This document shows, in pieces, positions 52,619 to 61,850 of a stretch of 64,000 nucleotides of DNA. Numbering within the stretch: position 1 is the stretch's first letter; each line of letters opens with the position of its first letter. The DNA lies in NCBI RefSeq assembly GCF_000513895.2, contig NZ_CP165783.1, forward strand, positions 1,178,001 to 1,242,000, read 5' to 3'. The stretch comes from Ensifer sp. WSM1721 (GTDB lineage Bacteria; Pseudomonadota; Alphaproteobacteria; Rhizobiales; Rhizobiaceae). Below the pieces are notes generated by a model, which did no database searches, was not told the DNA's origin, and was given only the letters and a program-made list of their open reading frames with translations. Made by a program: the position numbers and the translations under genes.

Positions 52619-55579
52619 ATGGCAAATATTATCGGAACGGCCGGCAGCGACGTCTTGACCGGCAGCGATCTCGAGAATGACTTCATCATGGCGCTCGCCG
52701 GCGACGACGCGCTGAACGGCGGCATGGGAAGCGATATGCTGATGGGCGATGAGGGCAATGATATCCTCAACGGCTCATTCCAGAGCGACAATCTGTCAGG
52801 TGGTGACGGCCACGATACGCTGAACGGCAACAGCGGCAGTGACAGTCTCCAAGGAGGTGTGGGCGAGGACACAATCAATGGGGGCAGCGGCCGCGACTTC
52901 ATCATCTCCGACCTCGAAGACATGTCCGGCGATATCGTCAACGGCGGCTCCGGCACGGACATGGCGATGCTCGATTACTCCGCGAACACCGCCGGCCTCA
53001 ACATCGCCATCAAGGACTGGATCTCGCCGCAGACGCTGACCGGCGGCATTCAGTTGACGAACGTGGAGGCCTTCAGCATCACGGGCACGGATTTCGCCGA
53101 CATCATCACCGGTGGCAATTATTCCGACATGCTGATGGGCGGCATGGGCGCAGACAGGCTGTCGGGCGGCCGCGGCCATGACCTGCTCCAGGGAGGAGAC
53201 GGCAACGACACGCTGAACGGCGGCTACGGCTTCGACCTCATTAATGGTGACGCTGGCATCGATACGATCACCGGCGATGCCGGCGCCGACTTCCTGAGCG
53301 GCGGCGACGGCGACGACAAGGTCTATGGCGGCAACGACAACGACGCGCTGACCGGCGGCGCGGGTGCCGATAACCTCGCCGGCGATGCCGGCGACGATAC
53401 GCTCGACGGCGGCATCGGCGACGACCGGATCGACGGCGGGGCGGGCAACGACACCATCACTTATGTCTACGGCGAGGGTAAGGACACGATCACCGATACG
53501 AGCGGCAGCGACCGACTTATCGTCCGCAACTTCACCGGCAACTTCACGGCAAAGGCGCCGGCCGACGTTAACACGCTCGCCGGCGGGACCACCTTCTCGG
53601 GCATCGAGCATTATTCGATCTATGCGGCGGGCTCGACCGCCAACAGGATCGTCACTGGCGCGGGCAACGACCACGTGGATGCGGCCGGCGGCGACGACAT
53701 CATCGATGGCGGCGCGGGCAACGACACGCTCAATGCCGGCATCGGCCGCGACAACGTCGGCGGCGGCATCGGCAATGATCAGGTCACGCTCGGCGACGGC
53801 GGTGCCGACAAGGGCGATGGCGGCACCGGCACGGATACGGTGATCGTCGACCGCCGTTCGCTGACCACCGCGCAGAGCTTTTCTGCCACCGGCAGCACTG
53901 CGACGCTTTCCGACGGCACGAGCCTCACGAATTTCGAGCATTATCGTGTCTCGTTCGGTTCGGGCAACGACGTGGTGAAATCGGTCGGCTCGGCCTTGAG
54001 CGTCCACTTCTACGGCTATGGCGGTAACGACACGCTGATCGGGACCGCCGGCAATGACCTGCTCGATGGCGGCGAAGGCAGCGACACGCTGAACTCGGGC
54101 GCGGGCAACGACGTGATCCGCGATTTCGGCGGCAAGAACTCCATCAATGCCGGCGACGGCAATGACGTTGTCACGGTCGGGGATGGCGCCGCAACGGCGA
54201 ACAACACGGTGGACCTCGGGACCGGCAATGACAGCTTCACCCGCACGGCCTCGACGGGAACGCTCGTCGTCGACGGCGGCACCGGCACCGACTTCGCCGC
54301 CATCGACTTCAGAAAATACACGGCGGGCATCACCTTCAAGCTCGCGCCGACGGTTACTGCGACCAACGCTGTCACGGTGAAGAATGTCGAGCGGGTGGCG
54401 CTCATCGGCGGGACCGGTAACGACCTCTTCGGCGGCGGCGGCCTCGACGACCAGCTGCGCGGCGGTGCCGGCAATGATAACCTGAGCGCCGGTGCGGGCA
54501 ACGATTTCGTCTCCGGCGACGCCGGCGGCGACACGCTTCGGGGCGGCGCCGGCAACGACACCATCTACGGTGACAGCGCCGGCACCACGGGTGGCCGCGA
54601 TACGATCTATGCCGAGGACGGTAATGACAAGGTCTTCTCCGGCATCGGTGACAGATCCGACGGCGGCACCGGCACCGACGTGCTGAACCTCAATGTCGCC
54701 GAGCAGACGAAGGACATCACCTTCAACTTCTCGACCGGCACGGTGAACGTCGATACGACGACCTCCTTCAATGCCTTCGAAGCGCTCGAATATACGGGCA
54801 GCAAGGGCAAGGACACGGTCGCCGGCGGTGCCCTGAACGATCGTTTGGACGGCATGTCCGGCAATGACATTCTCAGGGGCGGCAATGGCAACGACGTGCT
54901 CAGGGACGGTGCCGGCGACGACCAGCTCTTCGGCGACGCCGGCAACGACACGCTGACCCGCACGGTCCATTCCGGCAAGGATGTCTTCGACGGCGGCCTC
55001 GGCGTCGACACGCTGAGTTTCGTGGACGGGGCCACATCGGTTGTTCTCGACCTGCAGAGCCAGGCTAAGAACAAGGGACTGGCGCTCGGCCTCACCGTGA
55101 AGAACTTCGAAACGATCATCGGCAGCACAGCCGACGATGAAATCCGAGGAGATGCGACTGCCAATACCCTTTACGGCAAGGGCGCCGACGACATCCTTGA
55201 TGGTCGCGATGGCAACGACATGCTGATCGGCGGCGCAGGCGACGACTGGCTCACCGGTGGGGCTGGCAACGACCGCTTCGTCTTCGATCTCGAGGGCCGC
55301 GACGCCGAGGGCGACGTCATCACCGACTTCGTCCGCGGCCAGGACAAGCTCGTCATCAGCAAAGGCGCCTACAATATCGCCGCCGGCGACACGACCGTGA
55401 CTCTGGTAACCGGCACCGATCCGGCCGCCACCAGCGCCAAGGGCACCTTCCTGTTCGAAACGGACAACGGCCGCCTCTGGTACGATGCCGATGGCAACGG
55501 CAGCGCAGCCGACCTGGAGCTCGTCGCGATCCTGCAGAACGTCAAGACACTCTCAACCAGCGACTTCTCGTTCGTCTGA
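52619..55579 (+). CDS. RTX calcium-binding secreted protein
   Basis: 986 residues composed almost wholly of GGxGxDxLx nonapeptides in several blocks (GGDGNDTLNGG, GGAGNDTLNAG, GGAGNDNLSAG types), separated by beta-rich spacers of about 60 residues with recurring motifs (GGTGTDTVIVDRRS, SDGTSLTNFEHYRV). No protease, lipase or other catalytic domain is visible. The C-terminus has the DFVRGQDKLVIS segment and ends DFSFV, the typical type I secretion tail (negatively charged residue then hydrophobics). Start MANIIGTAGSDVLTGS at 52619 follows AAGGA. Export by the T1SS pair at 56.1-59.2 kb is likely. Confidence 0.92.
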   Translation: MANIIGTAGSDVLTGSDLENDFIMALAGDDALNGGMGSDMLMGDEGNDILNGSFQSDNLSGGDGHDTLNGNSGSDSLQGGVGEDTINGGSGRDFIISDLEDMSGDIVNGGSGTDMAMLDYSANTAGLNIAIKDWISPQTLTGGIQLTNVEAFSITGTDFADIITGGNYSDMLMGGMGADRLSGGRGHDLLQGGDGNDTLNGGYGFDLINGDAGIDTITGDAGADFLSGGDGDDKVYGGNDNDALTGGAGADNLAGDAGDDTLDGGIGDDRIDGGAGNDTITYVYGEGKDTITDTSGSDRLIVRNFTGNFTAKAPADVNTLAGGTTFSGIEHYSIYAAGSTANRIVTGAGNDHVDAAGGDDIIDGGAGNDTLNAGIGRDNVGGGIGNDQVTLGDGGADKGDGGTGTDTVIVDRRSLTTAQSFSATGSTATLSDGTSLTNFEHYRVSFGSGNDVVKSVGSALSVHFYGYGGNDTLIGTAGNDLLDGGEGSDTLNSGAGNDVIRDFGGKNSINAGDGNDVVTVGDGAATANNTVDLGTGNDSFTRTASTGTLVVDGGTGTDFAAIDFRKYTAGITFKLAPTVTATNAVTVKNVERVALIGGTGNDLFGGGGLDDQLRGGAGNDNLSAGAGNDFVSGDAGGDTLRGGAGNDTIYGDSAGTTGGRDTIYAEDGNDKVFSGIGDRSDGGTGTDVLNLNVAEQTKDITFNFSTGTVNVDTTTSFNAFEALEYTGSKGKDTVAGGALNDRLDGMSGNDILRGGNGNDVLRDGAGDDQLFGDAGNDTLTRTVHSGKDVFDGGLGVDTLSFVDGATSVVLDLQSQAKNKGLALGLTVKNFETIIGSTADDEIRGDATANTLYGKGADDILDGRDGNDMLIGGAGDDWLTGGAGNDRFVFDLEGRDAEGDVITDFVRGQDKLVISKGAYNIAAGDTTVTLVTGTDPAATSAKGTFLFETDNGRLWYDADGNGSAADLELVAILQNVKTLSTSDFSFV

Positions 55580-55600
55580 GAGAGTATCTCGAAAGAGAAC

Positions 55601-55632
55601 GCCCGTCCCGCGAAAGCGGGGCGGGCTTTCTG
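55601..55632 (+). terminator. Intrinsic terminator of the RTX gene
   Basis: GCCCGTCCCGC-GAAA-GCGGGGCGGGC (11-bp stem with one G-T pair) followed by TTTCT, 22 bases after the stop codon. Confidence 0.85.
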
Positions 55633-55710
55633 CTGTTATGGTCCCGGAACGACGCCGATGTGGCAAAACGCGGGATGTCAACGTGTTACATAAGCGTCTG
55701 CCCCTCACTC

Positions 55711-55767
55711 TACAGCGCCGTGCGTCTTTCAGATGCACAATGGACGCTGTAGCACTTTGAATTGCTG
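55711..55767. repeat. Half RIME repeat (left palindrome only)
   Basis: TACAGCGCCGTGCGTC-TTTCA-GATGCACAATGGACGCTGTAGCACTTTGAATTGCTG, then the sequence leaves the RIME consensus before the second palindrome. The truncation point is just after GAATTGCTG. Confidence 0.75.
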
Positions 55768-56095
55768 ACGCATGCTCGTTGCCCCACGCGGCCAATGCGG
55801 GGCGAGAGGGGTGCCGGGAGAATGTGGCCGGCAGGCCGGATGAGGGAGATTGGATCGATTCGCTCAGACGGCTTTCCCGCTCCGCAGAGCGCGTATCAAT
55901 TCCACTTCCCGCGATCTCACACCCCAACCGTGGCGGTCCTCACACGACGCCTTAAGCGACCCGCATGTGAAAACACCCGCGCCGAAGGGCCCCCTCATCA
56001 TGCGAATTTACAAAGAGAAACGGGCGCAGACCACGCCACGGTCCAGGCCTATTTCTTTCGCTGATATCTATCGCGCCGCTCCAGCGGCGCGCTGC
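55768..56095. other. Convergent intergenic space between RTX and MFP genes
   Basis: 328 bases without a supportable gene. A perfect 8-bp hairpin (GCGCCGCT-CC-AGCGGCGC, 56073-56090) lies just after the MFP stop on the minus strand and may end that operon, although no U-run follows. Confidence 0.4.
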
Positions 56096-57412
56096 TCAAT
56101 CCTCCCGGAACGCGTGCCGCATCTGATCGGTAAGCGGCTTCGTCAGGTAGGAGATGACCGTGCGGTCGGCGATCTTGATGAACACTTCGGCCGGCATGCC
56201 GGGATAGAGCGAGAGGCCCTTGAGTTTGGCGAGGCTCTCCGGCTTGGGGTGGATGCGCAGCGGATAATAGGTGGCACCGGTGCGCTCGTCGGTGACCATG
56301 TCCGGAGCGACGGTCACGACCTCCGCCTCGACCTCGGGCGTGGTGCGCTGGTTGAAGGCGCTGAAGCGGATTTCGACCGGCTGACCGACACGGATCTGGT
56401 CGATGTCATGGGTGGCCACCCGGGCTTCGACGGTCAGATCGTCGGCCTCCGGCACGACGAGCATCAGCGTCTCGCCTGCATTGACGACGCCGTTGATGGT
56501 GTGGACCGCAAGCTGGTAGACGCGCCCGGGAAGCGGCGCGGTGATGTCGAGGCGGCGCAACTGGTCGGTCAAGGCGGTGCGGCGCTCCTCATATTCGGCG
56601 ATCTTCGCCTCGACATCCGTCAGCTCCTTGGAAATCTCCGAGCGCCGGTCCTCGTCGAGCTGCAGGATTTGCAGGTCGATCTCGCTCGACTTGCCACGGG
56701 CCTGGGCGCGCGAGGCGATGTGCCGTCCCCGCTCGCCCTCGAGCTCCGCGCGCTGGCGCTTGAGCGTCGTCACCCGCTGCATCGGCACCAGCCCCCGACC
56801 ATAAAGGGAATCGACGCCGGTCAGTTCCTCCGCGATCAGCTTCAGCGCGTCCTCGATCGCCTTCAATTGCACCGTGAGGCCCTCGGTCTCGTCGGCGAGC
56901 TGCGCCTTCCTCGATTCGAGCTGCCCCTTCATGCCGGTCAGCGCCGAGCGACGGCTTGCGAAGAGCTTCTGCTCGCCGTCGACGAGCTTCGCCGCCGCCG
57001 CGCCGGAGATGAATTTGGCGAGGTCCTCGCCGATCGAGAAGGAGGCCGCGCCGATGCGCTCGGCCTGTAGCCGGGCGCGGCGGGCATAAAGCTGCGCCAA
57101 GGTGCTCTCTACGATCGCGAGATTGGCGCGGACGGTGGTCCCATCGAGACGGATCAGGACTTGGCCCGCCTCCACCCGATCGCCCTCCTTGACCAAGAGT
57201 TCACCGACTATGCCGCCGGTCAAATGCTGGACTTTCTTGACATTGTCGTCGACGACGACGACGCCGCCGGCGACGATCGCGCTCGACAGCTCCGTCGTCG
57301 CAGCCCAGCCGCCGACGCCGACGACAAGCGCAAGCGCGAGAACGGAGACGCCCATCATGTGGCGCGAAAGCGAACGGCGCGCATTCGACGATTGTTGAAT
57401 GCTGCCGCTCAT
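56096..57412 (-). CDS. Type I secretion membrane fusion protein (HlyD/PrtE type)
   Basis: 438 residues: one N-terminal membrane helix (about 22-42), a biotinyl-lipoyl-like hairpin (GGVVVVDDNVKKVQHLTGGI, KEGDRVEAGQVLIRLDGT), a long coiled-coil arm of about 180 residues, and a C-terminal barrel (ITAPLPGRVYQLAVHTINGVVNAGE; LYPGMPAEVFIK). It bridges the inner-membrane ABC protein to an outer-membrane TolC-type channel not encoded here. Overlaps the ABC gene by 4 bases. Confidence 0.94.
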   Translation of the reverse strand: MSGSIQQSSNARRSLSRHMMGVSVLALALVVGVGGWAATTELSSAIVAGGVVVVDDNVKKVQHLTGGIVGELLVKEGDRVEAGQVLIRLDGTTVRANLAIVESTLAQLYARRARLQAERIGAASFSIGEDLAKFISGAAAAKLVDGEQKLFASRRSALTGMKGQLESRKAQLADETEGLTVQLKAIEDALKLIAEELTGVDSLYGRGLVPMQRVTTLKRQRAELEGERGRHIASRAQARGKSSEIDLQILQLDEDRRSEISKELTDVEAKIAEYEERRTALTDQLRRLDITAPLPGRVYQLAVHTINGVVNAGETLMLVVPEADDLTVEARVATHDIDQIRVGQPVEIRFSAFNQRTTPEVEAEVVTVAPDMVTDERTGATYYPLRIHPKPESLAKLKGLSLYPGMPAEVFIKIADRTVISYLTKPLTDQMRHAFRED

Positions 57413-59169
57413 TGTTTCGCCTCCTGGCCATCCGTGACGATTTTCAACGGTGACGGTCGCTCGACCTGCGGTGCTCGAAGCACCTTACCGAGGACTTCCT
57501 CCTTCGGGCCGAAGGCCTGCATACATCCCTCATTCATCATCAGCACGAGGTCCACGCTCGTAAGCGCACTCGGCCGGTGGGCGATGACGACGACGATGCC
57601 GCCGCGCCTACGCACATTCATGATCGCCTCGTTCAGCGCCTGCTCGCCTTCCGCATCGAGGTTCGAATTCGGCTCGTCGAGAACGACGAGGAAAGGGTCG
57701 CCGTAAAGCGCCCTTGCGAGTGCCACACGCTGGCGCTGGCCGGCCGAGAGCGCCATGCCGCCCTCTCCGATCTCGGTGTCGTAGCCGTTTGGAAGGCGGA
57801 GGATCATGTCGTTGACGCGCGCAGCTTTGGCAGCGGCGACAATCGCCTCCGAGGTCGCATCTTCGGCGAAGCGGCAGATGTTCTGTGCCACGCTTCCCGC
57901 GAAGAGCTCCACGTCCTGCGGCAGATAGCCGATGTGCTTGCCGAGCGCATCATTGTCCCATTGGTCGAGGGCCGCACCGTCGAGCCGGACCGAGCCGCGA
58001 TAAGCGGGCCAGACGCCGAGAATGGCGCGCGCCAGCGACGATTTCCCCGACGCGCTCGGGCCGATGACGCCGAGCGCGCTGCCGGCATGCACGGTGAAAG
58101 TCACGCCGGAGACGATGAGGCGCTGGGCCGCCGGCGGCCCGCTTGCCAATCCCTCGACGCTGAGCCGCTCGTGCGGGCTGGGCAGCGCCAGCGGCCTTTC
58201 CGCTTCCGGCAAGGCCTTGAGCATCTCTTTGAGGCGTTGCCAGCTCTGGCGCGCCGAGACGAGACCGCGCCAGTTGCCGATGGCAAGCTCGACGGGAGCG
58301 AGCGCCCGGGCGGTCAGGATCGAGCCGGCGATGATGATCCCCGGCGATGCCTGCCCCTCGATGACGAGGACGGCGCCCGCCGCCAGCACGCCCGATTGCA
58401 GCGCCATGCGGAAGACCTTGGAGAGCGCGCCGTAGCCGTTGCCGATATCGGACGTGCGCCGGTTCTCTTCGCGGAAGTCGGCATTCCGCCGCTCCCAGAG
58501 CGCGGTCAGCCGCCCCGACATGCCCATGGCCTCTACGACTTCGGCGTTGCGCTGCGAGGACTGGGCGAAAGCGTTGCGCAGGCCGGCCGCCTCGGCAGCC
58601 TTCTTGGCAGGCGCCTGTGTGCCGCGATTGGTGAGATAGGTGAGCAGCGTCAGAATGAGCCCACCGCCGACCGCCACCAGGCCGATGACCGGGTGAAACA
58701 GGAAGCAGATTGCGATATAGAAGGGCAGCCAGGGAAGGTCGAAAAGCGCAGCCGGCCCGGCGCCTGAAAGGAATGCCCGAACCTGATCGAAGTCGCGCAG
58801 GGCCTGAAGCCCGTCCCCCTGCATCTTCAGTTTCAGGGGCGCCTTCACGACCGCCCGATAGATCCGCCCGCTCAAACTCTCGTCGAGGGCGCCGGCGATG
58901 CGCACGAGCATCCGCCCGCGGATGAGCTCGAAGGCTCCCTGGAAGCTGTAGAGCAGCAACGCGAGAAGGCAAAGTGCGATCAGTGATGGAATGCTCCGGC
59001 TCGGCAGCACCCGGTCGTAGACCTCGAGCATGAAGAACGAGCCGGTCAGATAGAGAATGTTGACGAGCGCGCTGGCAACGCCGACGCCGATGAAGGCCGT
59101 TCGGCAGTCGCGTAGGGCCGAGGCGGGATCGGCACTCCTGCCGCTTGATGTTGCTGCAAAGTCAGTCAC
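57409..59169 (-). CDS. Type I secretion ABC transporter (PrtD/HlyB-like)
   Basis: 586 residues: five to six membrane helices in the first 310 residues and an ATPase with Walker A GPSASGKSS, signature LSAGQRQRVALARAL and Walker B FLVVLDEPNSNLD. It lacks the N-terminal peptidase C39 domain, as expected for RTX exporters of the PrtD type. First gene of the operon; the RTX gene converging from the left is the obvious substrate. Confidence 0.95.
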   Translation of the reverse strand: MTDFAATSSGRSADPASALRDCRTAFIGVGVASALVNILYLTGSFFMLEVYDRVLPSRSIPSLIALCLLALLLYSFQGAFELIRGRMLVRIAGALDESLSGRIYRAVVKAPLKLKMQGDGLQALRDFDQVRAFLSGAGPAALFDLPWLPFYIAICFLFHPVIGLVAVGGGLILTLLTYLTNRGTQAPAKKAAEAAGLRNAFAQSSQRNAEVVEAMGMSGRLTALWERRNADFREENRRTSDIGNGYGALSKVFRMALQSGVLAAGAVLVIEGQASPGIIIAGSILTARALAPVELAIGNWRGLVSARQSWQRLKEMLKALPEAERPLALPSPHERLSVEGLASGPPAAQRLIVSGVTFTVHAGSALGVIGPSASGKSSLARAILGVWPAYRGSVRLDGAALDQWDNDALGKHIGYLPQDVELFAGSVAQNICRFAEDATSEAIVAAAKAARVNDMILRLPNGYDTEIGEGGMALSAGQRQRVALARALYGDPFLVVLDEPNSNLDAEGEQALNEAIMNVRRRGGIVVVIAHRPSALTSVDLVLMMNEGCMQAFGPKEEVLGKVLRAPQVERPSPLKIVTDGQEAKQ

Positions 59170-59489
59170 TAGTTATCGTCCCCCGATCGGCTCGTCTGGC
59201 CCCGCACGGCCTTCCCTCACTGTTCCGGCAAAGCGCCGAGAAATCAAAAAATGCACTCCCCCTCGAGTCCCGCTGGGTCGCACCGGTCCACGTTTCTTTC
59301 GAATATAGCACGGAAGAGTTGTTCGCCGAGACAGTGGTGTACTCAAAACTATTCCTGTTGGCCACCGCCGTCGAATCACTTGCAGAATGTGATTGCCACC
59401 AGCTTTCGATCGCGCGTCATCGGCGGGGTTTTCGGCGCGCTTCTGTTCCGCAGCTTTGGGCTCGCTGCGGCGCTCGACCGGCGATGCCA
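59170..59489. other. Intergenic region upstream of the T1SS operon
   Basis: 320 bases between the T1SS ABC gene and the small hypothetical gene. Short AT-rich patches near 59300-59360 are the only promoter-like feature. Frames crossing it have no family resemblance. I see nothing further. Confidence 0.35.
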
Positions 59490-59819
59490 TCACTCAACAG
59501 TGACGTGCGCGTCCGGCCAACTGTCCATGCCTATTGCTGCCGCTGCGACGGCACAGCCTTCGATGTTGGCGCCCCTTCCCCAACTCGCAGCAAGGCTCAT
59601 CAATTCTTCCATTTCCTTCCTGAGCCGGTGCCATGCCAAAAGATCCTCGGCGTGGGGCACGTTCGTGCGCGGGTCGTAGAAGCGGCCGATCTCGTCGCCG
59701 GCGTCTTTCCGGGCGGCCTCCAGCCGTCCTTTAAGCGCGTTCAATTCGTCCTTCAGCTCGAAATACCGGCGCATCACCGCAATCAGCGCAAGATCGTTCG
59801 CAGTCGCGTTCAAGAGCAT
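59490..59819 (-). CDS. Small hypothetical protein (109 aa)
   Basis: Helical, charged N-terminal two thirds (LIAVMRRYFELKDELNALKG, WHRLRKEMEELMSLAASWG), then a short Gly/Ala-rich tail. GGAGGA abuts the ATG at 59819 with no spacing, while a TTG two codons later (59813) would have ideal 6-base spacing; the true start may therefore be the TTG. Probably a soluble helical protein of unknown role. The 218 bases up to uspA hold nothing supportable. Confidence 0.55.
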   Translation of the reverse strand: MLLNATANDLALIAVMRRYFELKDELNALKGRLEAARKDAGDEIGRFYDPRTNVPHAEDLLAWHRLRKEMEELMSLAASWGRGANIEGCAVAAAAIGMDSWPDAHVTVE

Positions 59820-60037
59820 TCCTCCGCGTCGTTTCTGCATCGCAGGCCGGCCGGGGAAGCTCCCCGCCCGACAAGGAACACGCCCCTTCGCGCAAGACTT
59901 TGGCCCTTTTCCGGCACGGCAGGAAAAAGGTCGGCAGCGGAGTGAGAGGATGTTTCGCCCGCGATTGTGCGTGCCTCGCCAGCTATTGGGGAACAGGCCA
60001 AGACGTAATCGGGCGTGGGTTGCGATCGACCGCGGGG

Positions 60038-60481
60038 CTATTCTTTCCTGTAGACGAGCACGGGAATCGTCGAATGGGTAAGCACCTTGGCAGTGATGCT
60101 GCCGATGATCAGGGCGCCGACGCCGCCGCGTCCATGTGAAGCCATGACGATGAGGTCGGCGCCGATTTCCTCGGCCTTCCTGATAATCACACGATAGACT
60201 TCGTGGCTGCGCACCTGATCCGTGGCGCACGGAACGCCAGCCCGCTCGGCCTTCACTTGTGCGGCAGCAAGCGTCTCGGCAGCATGCTGGCGGGAGATCG
60301 CCTCGTACTCCTCACGCGTGCTGCCCAGTTGCTCGACGTCGGCCGAGAGGAGGTGGAACGGTTCCGTCACCGTGAGGACGGTGATCTTGGCGTCGGTCTC
60401 CCTGGCAAAGGCGATGGCAGCGTCCACTGCAAGCGTGGCAAGAGGAGAGCCGTCGGTGGGAACAAGAAGGTTGCGGAACAT
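60038..60481 (-). CDS. Universal stress protein UspA family
   Basis: 147 residues, single Usp domain. LLVPTDGSPLATLAVDAAIA at the start and the ATP-binding loop SHGRGGVGALIIGSITAKVL (G-2x-G-9x-G-S/T pattern) at the end. ATP-binding Usp proteins in rhizobia are often induced in low oxygen. A perfect FixK/FNR-type box lies where a class II activator would bind, which fits. GGAGGC precedes the ATG. Confidence 0.94.
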   Translation of the reverse strand: MFRNLLVPTDGSPLATLAVDAAIAFARETDAKITVLTVTEPFHLLSADVEQLGSTREEYEAISRQHAAETLAAAQVKAERAGVPCATDQVRSHEVYRVIIRKAEEIGADLIVMASHGRGGVGALIIGSITAKVLTHSTIPVLVYRKE

Positions 60482-60534
60482 GAAAGCCTCCGATCATGGT
60501 CGGGTTCACGTTAGCCGCATCGTGCTGGATCGCA

Positions 60535-60548
60535 TTGACTTGGATCAA
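60535..60548 (-). promoter_or_regulatory. FixK/FNR-type box upstream of uspA
   Basis: TTGACTTGGATCAA: TTGA-N6-TCAA, a perfect match to the FixK/Anaer consensus. Its centre (60541.5) is 41.5 bases from a plausible start near 60500, and GCTAAC at 60515-60510 could serve as the -10. The start codon follows about 20 bases later. Confidence 0.8.
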
Positions 60549-60588
60549 TTACTTTAGTTTCCGCTTATTTATATTGAAAAGCGAGCAC

Positions 60589-60619
60589 AAAAAAGACCCG
60601 GCGGAGCAACCGCCGGGTC
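60589..60619 (-). terminator. Intrinsic terminator of the DUF475 gene
   Basis: On the minus strand GACCCGGCGG-TTGCT-CCGCCGGGTC (10-bp stem, 60595-60619) is followed by TTTTTT. It begins 20 bases after the gene stop at 60640. Confidence 0.92.
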
Positions 60620-60639
60620 GTGTGTTTCGAAATTGCCGC

Positions 60640-61737
60640 TCAGGCTTCGACGCGCCTCCGCCCTCGCGCGTCATCTTCGACGCCCTCTTCCTCCCGCCTG
60701 TTGTGGCGGATGGAGGACCAGAGCGACAGACCGATGAGGGCGGCTCCGCCGAGGCCGGTGATGACTTCGGGGATGTGCATCAGCGTCTGAAAATACATGA
60801 CGACCGACAGGATGAGGATCGCATAGAAGGCGCCATGTTCCAGATAGCGGTATTCGCTGAGCGTCCCCTTCTCGACGAGCATGACCGTCATGGAGCGGAC
60901 ATACATCGCACCGATACCGAGGCCGATGGCGATGATGAAGAGGTTCTGCGTCAAGGCGAAGGCGCCGATGACGCCGTCGAAGGAGAAGCTCGCGTCGAGC
61001 ACCTCCAGATAGAGGAAGGCGCCGAAACCGCCCTTCGCGGCCGCGCTCATTGTCTGTTGCGATGCGTCGAGCAGCCCGCCGACGACCTCCACGACGAGAA
61101 AGGTGAGCAGACCGTAGACGCAGGAGTGGACGAAGACGACAGCTTCTTCCCCTTCGAGCAAGGTCGAGAAGCCGAGGATGAGCGCAAGCACAAAGGCGAT
61201 CTCGATGCCCTTGATGGTCGCAAAGCGCGACATCCGACGCTCCAGCCACGCGATCCAGTGAATGTCCTTCTCATGGTCGAAGAAGTAGGTGAGGCCGACC
61301 ATCATCAGGAATGTTCCGCCAAAGGCGGCGATCGGCAGATGCGCCTCGTTCATGATGCGCGCATATTCCTCGGGCCGCGCCGCGGCCAGAACGACCGCTT
61401 CGATCGGACCGATATTTGCCGCAATGACGACGATCAGCAGCGGAAAGACGATGCGCATGCCGAAGACGGCGATGAGAATGCCCCAGGTCAGAAAGCGCTC
61501 CTGCCAGACCGGGGTCATGTCCTTGAGCTTGTTGGCGTTGACGATCGCGTTGTCGAAGGACAGCGAGATCTCGAGAACCGCGAGCACGGTGCAGATGAAG
61601 AAGACGGTCGCCATGCCGCCGAGGGTACCGGTCGACTGCCAGCCGATCCAGGCGCCAAGCACTAGGCCTGCCGCTGTAACGATGAACGCCCATTTGAAAT
61701 AGCTGAGCGCAGTGGTTTGCGAATTGGGTTTGGTCAT
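60640..61737 (-). CDS. DUF475 / TerC-superfamily membrane protein
   Basis: 365 residues with about nine membrane helices. Paired acidic motifs typical of TerC/DUF475: VLEISLSFDNAIVNANKLKD near residue 55 and LEVLDASFSFDGVIGAFALT near residue 245, the proposed metal-binding sites. Members are linked to tellurite resistance or Mn/Ca efflux; the exact ion is unknown here. The tail is Arg/Glu-rich (RHNRREEEGVEDDARGRRR). Strong GGAGGGGAGG ribosome site, a structured leader upstream and an intrinsic terminator downstream. Confidence 0.9.
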   Translation of the reverse strand: MTKPNSQTTALSYFKWAFIVTAAGLVLGAWIGWQSTGTLGGMATVFFICTVLAVLEISLSFDNAIVNANKLKDMTPVWQERFLTWGILIAVFGMRIVFPLLIVVIAANIGPIEAVVLAAARPEEYARIMNEAHLPIAAFGGTFLMMVGLTYFFDHEKDIHWIAWLERRMSRFATIKGIEIAFVLALILGFSTLLEGEEAVVFVHSCVYGLLTFLVVEVVGGLLDASQQTMSAAAKGGFGAFLYLEVLDASFSFDGVIGAFALTQNLFIIAIGLGIGAMYVRSMTVMLVEKGTLSEYRYLEHGAFYAILILSVVMYFQTLMHIPEVITGLGGAALIGLSLWSSIRHNRREEEGVEDDARGRRRVEA

Positions 61738-61850
61738 GAGCGAACCTCCCCTCCGCGCGACGTGGCAACGTTGGCAAAAGGGAGATTCCTAACGAAAAAA
61801 AAACGCACAGCCGAATAGGCGCATGCGTGAGGCATGAGATGAGTTTTCAT
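61734..61850 (-). CDS. Possible leader peptide of the DUF475 gene (38 aa)
   Basis: Frame MKTHLMPHACAYSAVRFFF...GGEVRS whose TGA stop overlaps the DUF475 ATG (ATGA). Its FFF codons are read from the U-run of the hairpin at 61795-61827, so translation would cross a terminator-like structure. No good Shine-Dalgarno before its ATG. It may be real (coupling or attenuation) or chance. Confidence 0.25.
   Translation of the reverse strand: MKTHLMPHACAYSAVRFFFVRNLPFANVATSRGGEVRS

Noticed and set aside
52700..55560. Repetitive RTX DNA as a CRISPR or tandem-repeat array
   Set aside because: The repetition is 27-base codon-level variation of GGxGxDxLx nonapeptides in one reading frame, not spaced identical repeats.
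59875..59905. GGAAC-N19-TT sites near 59.9 and 60.0 kb as further EcfG promoters
   Set aside because: They lack the NGTT -10 form and no plus-strand gene lies downstream.
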